DNA of 64,000 bases, taken from NCBI RefSeq assembly GCF_026126425.1, contig NZ_JAFMPW010000002.1:558001-622000 (forward strand), read 5' to 3'. Below, piece after piece: positions 37,120 through 45,647 of this stretch. The notes under the pieces were generated by a model, which ran no database searches, had not been told where the DNA came from, and was given only the letters and a program-made list of their open reading frames with translations. Each line of letters opens with the position of its first letter. Within the stretch, counting starts at the first letter, position 1. This DNA is from Muriicola sp. Z0-33. GTDB lineage: Bacteria > Bacteroidota > Bacteroidia > Flavobacteriales > Flavobacteriaceae. The translations under genes were made by a program, and so were the position numbers.

Positions 37120-38479
37120 ATTTCGCCCAAATACCCTTTTCTTTTCTTGCGAGAATTTTAAGTACTTGTAAAGGAGACAAAATTGCAAGTGGTATCAGGC
37201 TAGTAATGGTTCCCAAAACAATTCCGACTACGCCAAGATTCAGCACCTTTACAAAAAATAATGATGCCGGAATATTTATGACAGCAGCAAAAATCCAGGC
37301 ATACATCTGCAGCTTAATTTTACCTGTTCCATTTAAAACAAGATTAAACATATTTACCCAGGTAGTTAGGCAAATAGACCCTGCAACTGCTATTGAAATA
37401 ACTATAGGGATGTACAGATTATCTCGTAACCATAATTCGTAAATAAAGGGAGATATTATAACCATTAGTGCTGCCAAAACAACGGTTCCTACCCAAATTT
37501 TCAATACTATACGCATAGACTTCTTCATCCAAGCATAATCTCCCTTGGCATATGCGTCGAGGTTCGAAGGCCACAATTGATTATTGAGAATTACAAACAA
37601 CATCATAAAAATAGAAAGATATTTATAGGCGGCCTCGTATTGGGGAACTCCCTCCAAAGAGACAAAGCTTGCAATTAAAATATTATTCGTTTGGTGAATT
37701 ACCAGCATCGCTATTTTTATCAAAAAAAACTTAATTCCCAGTGAAAACAAATCCTTAAAATAATCAAGTCGGACATATTTTAAAGATGGTTTGTATTTGC
37801 TGAAATTGCGCCTAAAATAATACAGCCCTACCGCTAAGGGCACAAGGGCAAAAGTTAATGATTTAGCCGTTCCAAACAACAACAAAGAATCTTCGACAAC
37901 AAATGGGATTAACAGTATTAGTACAAGGAAGGATGCCTTAGTCAGAAAGGAAAAAAATTCTACATAAGCCATTTTCTGCAATGCAAAAAATATTTCATAA
38001 ATATTGGATGATACAAATCGAATACCAAAAGCAATTATTATAATGGCACCAAGAATTTCAACTTCAGCAGTAAGGTTTGGCGCAATGTTGAGCCAAAGCG
38101 TCCATGGCAATGTAAAATTTAAAATTAACAATACACCTGTTAATATTGTAACTATAGTACCCAATGTGAAATAAGCTGTACTCACATAGTGGACGGCCTT
38201 TTCATCATTATTATATGCTACTGCCTCACCAAACCTATTTCTCAATCCATGGCCTATTCCTATATCAAAATTTAAAAACCAATCGACTATTGAAAGTAGC
38301 GTAAGAAAAATTCCAAATTTAACGGCACCTAAATAATCAAGAGATAATGGAAAGTAAATAAATCCAATTAACACTCCAAAAGCCTTGATTACAATGGTTA
38401 ATACGACGTTCTTTTTTGCTCGAACAGATCTCGCATTTCCTTTAAGAAACAAAGTTTTAACCCTTTCTAATAAATTCAT
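37118..38479 (-). CDS. wzx: Wzx-type polysaccharide flippase (MOP superfamily)
   Basis: A 453-residue inner-membrane protein with about 12 to 14 helices. Family sign: FDIGIGHGLRNRFGEAVAYN in the first loops, matching the polysaccharide-transport MATE-like group. It flips the undecaprenyl-diphosphate-linked repeat unit to the periplasm. 28 bases downstream of wzy in the same run; last gene of the five-gene export/assembly set that starts at 44688. Confidence 0.9.
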   Translation of the reverse strand: MNLLERVKTLFLKGNARSVRAKKNVVLTIVIKAFGVLIGFIYFPLSLDYLGAVKFGIFLTLLSIVDWFLNFDIGIGHGLRNRFGEAVAYNNDEKAVHYVSTAYFTLGTIVTILTGVLLILNFTLPWTLWLNIAPNLTAEVEILGAIIIIAFGIRFVSSNIYEIFFALQKMAYVEFFSFLTKASFLVLILLIPFVVEDSLLLFGTAKSLTFALVPLAVGLYYFRRNFSKYKPSLKYVRLDYFKDLFSLGIKFFLIKIAMLVIHQTNNILIASFVSLEGVPQYEAAYKYLSIFMMLFVILNNQLWPSNLDAYAKGDYAWMKKSMRIVLKIWVGTVVLAALMVIISPFIYELWLRDNLYIPIVISIAVAGSICLTTWVNMFNLVLNGTGKIKLQMYAWIFAAVINIPASLFFVKVLNLGVVGIVLGTITSLIPLAILSPLQVLKILARKEKGIWAK

Positions 38480-38507
38480 GAGTAAGGAAAGAAGTGTTTT
38501 AGCAAAA

Positions 38508-39878
38508 TTAGCTATTCATTTTAACAGTTTTATCCTGTCGCCGTATCTTATTTATTCCCATGCCAATACCGATATGGATAGCATAGAGTACGGCAATGTA
38601 TTTCAGAAATAAAAATGTATTGGTCAGATTGCCTATCAAATAAATGACACTAACCATGAGGGGTATTGTAAAATAGTTATTCTCTTTAAATAATCTGGCA
38701 TAGTAGATTACAGAGAGAGATACAAAAAACATAAAGCTTATAAAAGCTGGAACTCCATATAAGAATAGTGCTGAGAAATAGCCACTATGCAAATCTCCAG
38801 ACTCTGCTGTTGCTCTTTTTCTGTTCCCGGTAATACGAAGCATATTATTATAGTATACATCATTAGTCAGATCTCCATACCCAAATAATGGTTTTTCACC
38901 AATATTATCAAGCACCAATGCATAATATCCTTTTCTGCCGTCCACACTATCACTAATTCGTTCTTTAAAAAGTGAACTACTCTTGACATCCTGATAATAA
39001 AAAATAGAAAGTGATAAAAGGATGGCAAGCCCTGATAAACCAATCAGTACCATTTTCTCAATTGCCAATCTCTCTATATAGATAAAATAGACAATTAGAA
39101 TTATAGCCAAGATAATCCAACTCATTCTTTGAAAAGATGTCAAAACACCAATTGAAAACAAACAGACCAAAGCTATTTTCAGATACTTATTTTGTAGGGT
39201 GGTTAAAACCCATGTAATGGCAATAATAAGGTAATACGAGTTAAAATATTCCGTAGTGAAAATTCCATTTGATCTAATATAACTGCCAAAAGCCCCTCTG
39301 TCATCTCCGATTCTTAAAAAATAAGGATCAACAAATAATTGTACAAGACTCACTATACTAGATAAAACCGCTCCAATTATAATTGCTTTACCAATAAGAT
39401 CGTATGACGGTTTGTCTGCCATTAATTGAAGTCCATAAATTATAGCCAGAAAGGCAATGGCTTCAATAATTTTTTCAAGTACTTCAGCCATAATCATATC
39501 CGGACTATTTACCAGAACAGCAATTACCAGCCAAATTATATAGAAAAATAGAGCAACCTGAAACCATGGAATATTATAACCTTTAATTTTTATAGGCGTT
39601 CTAGACAAGATGGTTTTCCTGATTACTAAGAAAAATAATAACAAATAAACTATTCTAAGTGGTTGAATTTCTAATAGACTAAAACCTGGAATCTTAATGG
39701 TAAGCAACTTATTTATGTTTCCGGTTATTAAATAAAAAAATATGAAAAATATTTCTAGTTTATATTTAGACTCACTTTTAAATACCAGGTAGGAAGTCAG
39801 GATTCCTGCGAATATGAAATATGCAAGGAAGTACTCTACATCTGTACTCCAATTAAAATAAGCTTCAAAATTATTCAT
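38508..39878 (-). CDS. wzy: Wzy-like O-antigen/exopolysaccharide polymerase
   Basis: A 456-residue membrane protein with about 12 helices. A large periplasmic loop follows the ninth or so (VKSSSLFKERISDSVDG... GYGDLTNDVYYNN... ESGDLHSGYFSALFLYG), with the H-[SN]-G-Y-F element typical of O-antigen ligase/polymerase family PF04932. It polymerises repeat units in the periplasm. Polymerase rather than ligase is inferred from Wzx and Wzc on either side. Confidence 0.87.
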   Translation of the reverse strand: MNNFEAYFNWSTDVEYFLAYFIFAGILTSYLVFKSESKYKLEIFFIFFYLITGNINKLLTIKIPGFSLLEIQPLRIVYLLLFFLVIRKTILSRTPIKIKGYNIPWFQVALFFYIIWLVIAVLVNSPDMIMAEVLEKIIEAIAFLAIIYGLQLMADKPSYDLIGKAIIIGAVLSSIVSLVQLFVDPYFLRIGDDRGAFGSYIRSNGIFTTEYFNSYYLIIAITWVLTTLQNKYLKIALVCLFSIGVLTSFQRMSWIILAIILIVYFIYIERLAIEKMVLIGLSGLAILLSLSIFYYQDVKSSSLFKERISDSVDGRKGYYALVLDNIGEKPLFGYGDLTNDVYYNNMLRITGNRKRATAESGDLHSGYFSALFLYGVPAFISFMFFVSLSVIYYARLFKENNYFTIPLMVSVIYLIGNLTNTFLFLKYIAVLYAIHIGIGMGINKIRRQDKTVKMNS

Positions 39879-39950
39879 ATTATCAGGATTTCACCTTATC
39901 TGAATTGTGGGTGATATCGGATCAAAGTTTAAATTGTACAAATACGGGAG

Positions 39951-42359
39951 TTAGACAGAAAGTGTCTTATTGACCAATTTAGGTTCCCTATTAACCCCAT
40001 ATTTTTGCCCATATCCATACTTATGATATTTCTCCAGAGTATCATTAAAAACAATACAGCTCTTTTTCCTTTTCCCTTTAGGAATAAGTTTTTCGAGGTC
40101 TTCTAGAAATCCTATTTTAGCAACCTTTCTTCTAATCACAAAGAGATTAATATCTATCTCTTCACTAAACAGTTTGAAGTCAGAAACAAGGCCAACAGCC
40201 GGAGTGTCGAGAATTATATAATCGTAGTCTACCCTTAGTTGATCGATCAACATTTTCATTTTTTCCCCTGAGAGTAATTCATGAATATTACTTTCAGCAA
40301 CAGAAGTAGGAATAAACTTCAGATTACTCAATTTCTCATGGGGATATATAATTTCTTCCATTTTAGCTATATCGCCAGCCAAATAATTTGATAATCCCTT
40401 GCCTTCAATTTTCTTAATACCATCCACAAGACTGGGGTTTCTGAGGTCCGTATCTATCAAAATAGTTTTATACCCTGCCTCTGCCAAACTTATTCCCAGG
40501 TTAATAGCGCAGAAAGTTTTACCCTCTTCGGGCATGATGGAGGTAATCCCCAATACACTACTGCCCTCTTTGGGACGAATAAACCTAAGATTAGCTGTTA
40601 AGTCCCTGAAAGACTCCTTGATATTCCACAAAGAGATATCAGCCTTAGATTTTTTAGAATTGGTATCATGAAAGGTGACGCTGGCAATTACGGGTAAATC
40701 GGAATTTGCCATGATTTGACCCACATTGTGTATTATATCGTTTGGTGAAAACCATAACATCCATGCCAGAGGAAACAAAAATCCTAGTATGAAGGCCAGT
40801 ATTAAAATCAGCATTTTTTGAGGAGCTACCGGTTTATCTCCCACCATCCTGGCTTCATCCAAAACACGGGTGTCCGAGATGCTCTCCGCCCTGGCAATTC
40901 CGGTTTTAGCCAATTCCTGACTTAAATAATTAAAGAGGTTTTCGTATAAATTACTTTGGCGTTGAATATTCAGTAATTGTTTTTCCCTGGTCGGTAAAGA
41001 GCTAATTACACCATTATATCTCCCTATTTGCTGATTTAGTCCTTCCAGAGCAAATTCTGAGGATCTATTGGTACTTTTTAAATCATTTAATAATGCCTCT
41101 GTTGTTTCATTTATTTGAGCATTCAGCATGCTCATCTCCTGATTATTCTCAGTGACAAAGAACTTTTTTCTGGATCTTTCGGCATATAACCTTTTTAGTT
41201 CAGTTATATTCTCATTTGCCTGTGAGTCATCTATACCTGTTGAAGTAGGGATGGCAAAATCATCACTGTTTTTATTATTTTCCACATAATCTATCAGCGA
41301 TTTATTGTATTCTATATCCATTGCTATTTTAGCCCTTTCCATCTGTAGATTTTGACTCTGATCTAACGCATTAATAGCAGTCGCTCCTAAATTAACAGCT
41401 CTTTTGTTCTTTTTAAAAGATTCTAATTCCGATTCTGCCTTTAACAGCGTGTCGGCTACCAAAGCCAATTGGTTTCTTATAAATGTTTCCTTGCTGGAAG
41501 CAATTCTATTTCTGGAAACCAGTTTATTCTGGACATAATTATCCGTTAGTTTCTTAAGAAATGCAACTTCCTTTTCTACAACAGCTCCTGTAGTCACTAA
41601 CTTAAAAATACTCGCCTGGATATCAATATTATTTACTTCCAGGTTAGAGAGATAATCATTGGTCAAATCATCTGTATGGTGGACAACAAATTGAAGACTT
41701 TTATTCTCAAAATCGTCCTTAAAAACTTCATAATCTGGCTTTTGAATGGTGAAATTAAAATATCTATGCGCTACTCTTTCCCCAAAGGAATAAATCTTTG
41801 AAAACTTTAATTTTTTATCCACAATACTTGTTGAACCGTTTACCGGATTCGAAACTTTATAGCCCGAAGTGCTAATTGTCAAACGATATTTGTCATTTGC
41901 CAATAAGGTAATTTCGAAAGGAGTGTTGTAGAGTTGTACTTCCTCATCGATCAAATCCACTTCAAATGGGAAATAACCATAATACTCCTTAGATTTAAGA
42001 ATGTTTTTAGCATGATAAGAGACTTCAAAATCAAGATCTTCAACCGTTTGGCTGACCAAACTGAAGGACTGTATAATTCCTATTTCGTTATAGAGATTTT
42101 TCTCCATCTCGATAAGGCCAACTCCACCATCAACATACTGACTTTCACCTAAAAGTCTACTATTCCCAGACGGATCTATAAGGATTGAAGTAGCCACTTC
42201 ATAAGTAGGGGTGGCAAGCTTAATATAAGCAAAGGCAATAGCCAAACACAATGCAATACCGCCAAGGAATATCCATTTGTGACGGTACAATTTTTGGAGG
42301 AACAACTTTAAATTCACCTCCTGATTCATATTAAGATGAGTATCTTTTCTTTTTTTCAT
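39951..42359 (-). CDS. wzc: Wzc-like polysaccharide co-polymerase with BY-kinase domain
   Basis: An 802-residue chain-length regulator. Wzz domain with first helix about 30-52 (WIFLGGIALCLAIAFAYIKL), a long coiled-coil periplasmic part (about 250-480), second helix about 515-535, then the tyrosine-kinase domain: Walker A IMPEEGKTF (about 605-613), Walker A' ILIDTDLRNPS and Walker B YIILDTPAVG. The C-terminal tyrosine cluster EKYHKYGYGQKYG is the expected autophosphorylation tail. Phosphorylation cycles control polymer length and export with Wza, whose gene starts 33 bases upstream. The internal Met11 is an alternative start. No Wzb phosphatase gene is visible. Confidence 0.93.
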   Translation of the reverse strand: MKKRKDTHLNMNQEVNLKLFLQKLYRHKWIFLGGIALCLAIAFAYIKLATPTYEVATSILIDPSGNSRLLGESQYVDGGVGLIEMEKNLYNEIGIIQSFSLVSQTVEDLDFEVSYHAKNILKSKEYYGYFPFEVDLIDEEVQLYNTPFEITLLANDKYRLTISTSGYKVSNPVNGSTSIVDKKLKFSKIYSFGERVAHRYFNFTIQKPDYEVFKDDFENKSLQFVVHHTDDLTNDYLSNLEVNNIDIQASIFKLVTTGAVVEKEVAFLKKLTDNYVQNKLVSRNRIASSKETFIRNQLALVADTLLKAESELESFKKNKRAVNLGATAINALDQSQNLQMERAKIAMDIEYNKSLIDYVENNKNSDDFAIPTSTGIDDSQANENITELKRLYAERSRKKFFVTENNQEMSMLNAQINETTEALLNDLKSTNRSSEFALEGLNQQIGRYNGVISSLPTREKQLLNIQRQSNLYENLFNYLSQELAKTGIARAESISDTRVLDEARMVGDKPVAPQKMLILILAFILGFLFPLAWMLWFSPNDIIHNVGQIMANSDLPVIASVTFHDTNSKKSKADISLWNIKESFRDLTANLRFIRPKEGSSVLGITSIMPEEGKTFCAINLGISLAEAGYKTILIDTDLRNPSLVDGIKKIEGKGLSNYLAGDIAKMEEIIYPHEKLSNLKFIPTSVAESNIHELLSGEKMKMLIDQLRVDYDYIILDTPAVGLVSDFKLFSEEIDINLFVIRRKVAKIGFLEDLEKLIPKGKRKKSCIVFNDTLEKYHKYGYGQKYGVNREPKLVNKTLSV

Positions 42360-42392
42360 TGTGTCAACGTATAAAGTAGTTCTTTAATTCAA

Positions 42393-43223
42393 TTAGTTAT
42401 TGGAAACAAAATTCAAGACCAAAATCGTCGTTGAGACTGCAGATAAAAGTACAGAAAACAGCCCTAAATTATTATTGAGTAAATTTTGTTTGGAAGGTTC
42501 TACATAGAGTACATCGTTAGGGTGTAAGAAATAGTAAGGGGACTGAATAATAGAAGGGTCCGTAAGATCTAAATCTACCACAATAGATTCATCTCCCTGT
42601 TGGCGTATCAATTTCAGACCTTTCCGTTTTGCGGTTAAATTTAAGTCTCCTGCTGCGCTAAGTGCCTCAAAAATAGTCGACTGTGTATTAAATACATAAT
42701 TAGTCCCCGGATTCTTAACATCACCTAATACGGAAATCTTAAAACTGGTAAGTTTTACAAGTACCATAGCATTTAGGAGGTATTTATCTATCTCCGATTG
42801 AACCAGATCTCGTATTTCCTCTACCGTTTTACCAGCCACCTGAAGCTCGCCTACCACTGCCATTTTTATAGTTCCTTCCTGGGTAACCGGATATCCACTC
42901 AAAAACAAATTCGCCGGATTTGCCTGATTATTTCTATTGGTATTCAGCGTTGACAGGTTAAAAAATGTAGCTTGTTCCGGATCGCGGCTTTGGATTTTAA
43001 TATTCAACACATCATTGGGCTGAACAGCATATACTGTAGGATATACAGGAATACTAAGTTTACGTTTATCACTTTGTAAATAATTTACATTCCTGGACGT
43101 GTAACAGGAAGATAACATTAAGAGCACCAATAATGGGAATCCCCGTCTACCTATCCTAAAAAACCAAGTTGCACAACTTACATACTTCTTAATTCCAGTT
43201 TTATTGCTTAAAGTTTTTTTCAT
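42393..43223 (-). CDS. wza: Wza-like polysaccharide export outer-membrane lipoprotein
   Basis: A 276-residue polysaccharide-export (Poly_export + SLBB) protein. Long leader with lipobox LSSC (Cys40), typical YTSRNVNYLQ after it, export domain YAVQPNDVLNIKIQSRDPEQ, an SLBB-type segment FKISVLGDVKNPGTNYV, and a C-terminal hydrophobic helix ending VLNFVSNN. Shorter than E. coli Wza (about 380), as is usual in Bacteroidota. Forms the outer-membrane export channel. Between the initiating transferase gene (73 bases) and wzc (33 bases). Confidence 0.92.
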   Translation of the reverse strand: MKKTLSNKTGIKKYVSCATWFFRIGRRGFPLLVLLMLSSCYTSRNVNYLQSDKRKLSIPVYPTVYAVQPNDVLNIKIQSRDPEQATFFNLSTLNTNRNNQANPANLFLSGYPVTQEGTIKMAVVGELQVAGKTVEEIRDLVQSEIDKYLLNAMVLVKLTSFKISVLGDVKNPGTNYVFNTQSTIFEALSAAGDLNLTAKRKGLKLIRQQGDESIVVDLDLTDPSIIQSPYYFLHPNDVLYVEPSKQNLLNNNLGLFSVLLSAVSTTILVLNFVSNN

Positions 43224-43296
43224 TTAGCGGCCAATTTAATTGATCTATTATTTAATGTATATTTTAAAAGAGATTCGTTTTAACAGGCAATTATCC

Positions 43297-44688
43297 TTAA
43301 AATGCCTTTTGGTGGTGCCTGCCGAAAAGGGTAAGGAAGATAATTTTAATATCCAGCCAAAAACTCCAATTTTCAATATACCACAAATCGTGTTTTATGC
43401 GTTCTTTTTTTTGTTCATCAGTTACTGTAGGACCGCGCCATCCATTCACCTGGGCCCAGCCTGTAATTCCGGGTTTCACATAACTCCTCACCATATAGTC
43501 GCTGACGCTCTTTCTAAAATCTTTTTGCAGGTTTACTCTATGTGGTCTGGGGCCAATGACACTCATCTCTCCTTTTAACACATTAAAGAATTGCGGCAAT
43601 TCATCTAAATCGCTCTTGCGCAGCAGCCTTCCTACCCTTGTAATTCTCGGATCATTAATCTCCGTAGATTTTGTTCCGTCTAACGGATTGTCACACACAG
43701 ACATGGTTCTGAACTTGTAACACCTGAAGGTCTTGCCAGCTTCGCCTTTTCTATAAGGGGCATAGATTATTGGTCCCCTGGAATCCAAAAATATTAAAAT
43801 ACCTATAAAAAGGTATATCGGGGAACACAGCAAAATAATCGTTAGTGCAAACCAAAAATCGAACAATCTTTTTATTATAGTAGCATTAAAACTGTCTAAA
43901 GGCGATTTTCTCAACTTAAAAGCTGCCACATCACCAAAGGTAATCGCCTTATAATTATGTGTAAATTCCTTTGGATGCTCCGGTATTAATTTAACACGGA
44001 CGCCAAAATTATCTGCCAGTGTAATTGTGTCCCTTATTTTTGAACGTTCCAAATTTGCGGTTGCGATAAATATTTCTTCAACCGTATTTTTATTAAGGAC
44101 TTGTGACAGATCCTCAATATGGCCTAAGACTTTTAATTTTTTATTATTCCCGGTAATCTCATCCCCGTCTTCAAGGCAACCCACTACATTATATCCATAC
44201 TGGGCCATATCCTTTACAAAACCATTGAGTTTATTAACCTCCTGGGCCGATATAATAAGCAATGTGTTCGTGATTAATTTCGACCCCTTTTTCTTTAAAA
44301 AATTGAGTAAAAACTTATGTGATAAAAAGTCCAGAAAGGAAAAAATAAAGATTGGAATAATAAAATTAGAGCGCGCAAAATTCCGGAATTGAAAAAGTAT
44401 TACGAAAGAAATGACCAATCCCACAAAGAAAAATAAGGAAGTAAGTATACTTCTTAGGGAACTGTATTCCGGGTTAAAATAAAACTCCTTGTCTCTTATA
44501 TATAGTATAATAAAGAGCCAACATAAATTATAAATAACAATTAAAGGTATCAGTGTCTTGAGAAATACTGGATCGCTAAAAGAAAATTCATCAAGCCTGA
44601 AATACAGAAATAATATCAACACCAAATTTAGTAGAACAAATTCGATGGTAAGCAGTAGTTTTAGTATGAACCTATTTTTTGAATTCAT
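43297..44688 (-). CDS. Undecaprenyl-phosphate sugar phosphotransferase (WcaJ/PglC-type initiating enzyme)
   Basis: A 463-residue polyprenyl glycosylphosphotransferase. Four N-terminal helices, a CoA-binding-like Rossmann middle (NTLLIISAQEVNKL... GCLEDGDE), one re-entrant helix at about 270-292 (FDFWFALTIILLCSPIYLF) and the catalytic domain: YKFRTM, DPRITRVGRLLRKSDLDELPQ, NVLKGEMSVIGPRPH and KPGITGWAQVNGWRG. It starts each repeat unit by placing a sugar-phosphate (often glucose or galactose) on undecaprenyl phosphate. First gene of the assembly operon, with a 691-base non-coding leader. Confidence 0.93.
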   Translation of the reverse strand: MNSKNRFILKLLLTIEFVLLNLVLILFLYFRLDEFSFSDPVFLKTLIPLIVIYNLCWLFIILYIRDKEFYFNPEYSSLRSILTSLFFFVGLVISFVILFQFRNFARSNFIIPIFIFSFLDFLSHKFLLNFLKKKGSKLITNTLLIISAQEVNKLNGFVKDMAQYGYNVVGCLEDGDEITGNNKKLKVLGHIEDLSQVLNKNTVEEIFIATANLERSKIRDTITLADNFGVRVKLIPEHPKEFTHNYKAITFGDVAAFKLRKSPLDSFNATIIKRLFDFWFALTIILLCSPIYLFIGILIFLDSRGPIIYAPYRKGEAGKTFRCYKFRTMSVCDNPLDGTKSTEINDPRITRVGRLLRKSDLDELPQFFNVLKGEMSVIGPRPHRVNLQKDFRKSVSDYMVRSYVKPGITGWAQVNGWRGPTVTDEQKKERIKHDLWYIENWSFWLDIKIIFLTLFGRHHQKAF

Positions 44689-45379
44689 TAATTATAGTCG
44701 GTCATTATTTTACAAAAACAAATCTTATGTGGAAATTAAGTATCCACCATACAGCCATAGTACAGCAAAGTCAGTGTAAAAAACAAAGTAACACCTGGGG
44801 AGGTATAATTAAGTGTCAGAGGTATCTCTGACGGAGGGAACAATTTGTATTCTCAAAATTAATTCAATTCAAATGCTAATAAGACAAAATCTTTAAAATA
44901 TTAATAGAAACCTTCTCTTTCCCCGAATATCCTCACGACAAATATTTAATATAAGACTTAAAATTTCTCAGGAACACATCGAAAATAGATGTAACTCCTT
45001 AAAGCGTGCAAAAAATTAGATTAAAGGTTAAAATATCGTTTATAATACACGGTTTTTGGGCCGGAGAAAAACTTCAATAATTCCCGTGTGGGAATACGAC
45101 AAGTAATTCAGCAAAATGACGCGAACAATTGTGATATAAAAGCAAGAATTAATCCCAGTCCTTGAAAGTATTTTCTTTAATACTCAAAACTATTAAATGA
45201 TGAATAGCCAGGAAGTTATTCATTGGCCAAATAGCCTTTCTATAAGGGCTTAACGGCCATTAAAGAGGAGACCAATATTGCCCTGAAGCAAAGCAAACCA
45301 GGTTTCTATTTTTCTTAAAAATTTGTTAATTAATTTTCAATTCGCTATCTTTATTACTGTAAACCAACCAATTGACATT
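44689..45379. other. Long non-coding region upstream of the export operon
   Basis: About 690 AT-rich bases between the divergent initiating-transferase gene and a small membrane-protein gene. No ORF with coding character, RNA gene or JUMPstart-like element is visible. It should contain the operon promoter and possibly an untranslated leader; I could not place a convincing TAnnTTTG box for the minus strand. Confidence 0.4.
45322..45353 (+). promoter_or_regulatory. Candidate promoter for the small membrane-protein gene
   Basis: TTTG at 45322-45325, a 20-base spacer and TATCTTTA at 45346-45353 match the flavobacterial TTG / TAnnTTTG pattern, with the last G missing. It lies 26 bases before the ATG at 45380. 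Confidence 0.4.
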
Positions 45380-45568
45380 ATGAAAGCAAATGATAATAAA
45401 ATCGACAAAAAAACTATTATAGATTTTACCTTGCTTTTACTTCTAATAGTAGCTGCTATTCTTTATGTTGAATATTCAACAGATTTACAGCATTTGATCA
45501 GCGATCTGAAATATAATTCAATGGCTGGGCTCAATGAAGGTATCGCCGTCCTTACTTCCAATAAGTAG
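45380..45568 (+). CDS. Small single-helix membrane protein
   Basis: A 62-residue protein of unknown function, starting at ATG 45380 (an upstream in-frame ATG at 45323 would swallow the candidate promoter). Charged N-terminus MKANDNKIDKKTI, one helix FTLLLLLIVAAILYV (about 16-30), then a short soluble tail ending LNEGIAVLTSNK. The positive-inside rule places the N-terminus in the cytoplasm. Alone between the exopolysaccharide and catabolic clusters. Real-gene status rests on promoter match and composition only. Confidence 0.5.
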   Translation: MKANDNKIDKKTIIDFTLLLLLIVAAILYVEYSTDLQHLISDLKYNSMAGLNEGIAVLTSNK

Positions 45569-45647
45569 CAACACATCTTTATAAATTATGGGATGGGTAA
45601 GTAGCTTACTTGCTGTCTTCAATTCACAATTTATACCTTCCCCTCTA

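Noticed and set aside
40600-40620. Defective Walker A in the Wzc-like kinase
   Set aside because: MPEEGKTF keeps the GKT core and the following Phe is normal in this family, so loss of activity is not supported.
44689-45379. JUMPstart/ops element for the capsule operon
   Set aside because: No such sequence found; it would also be unusual in this phylum.
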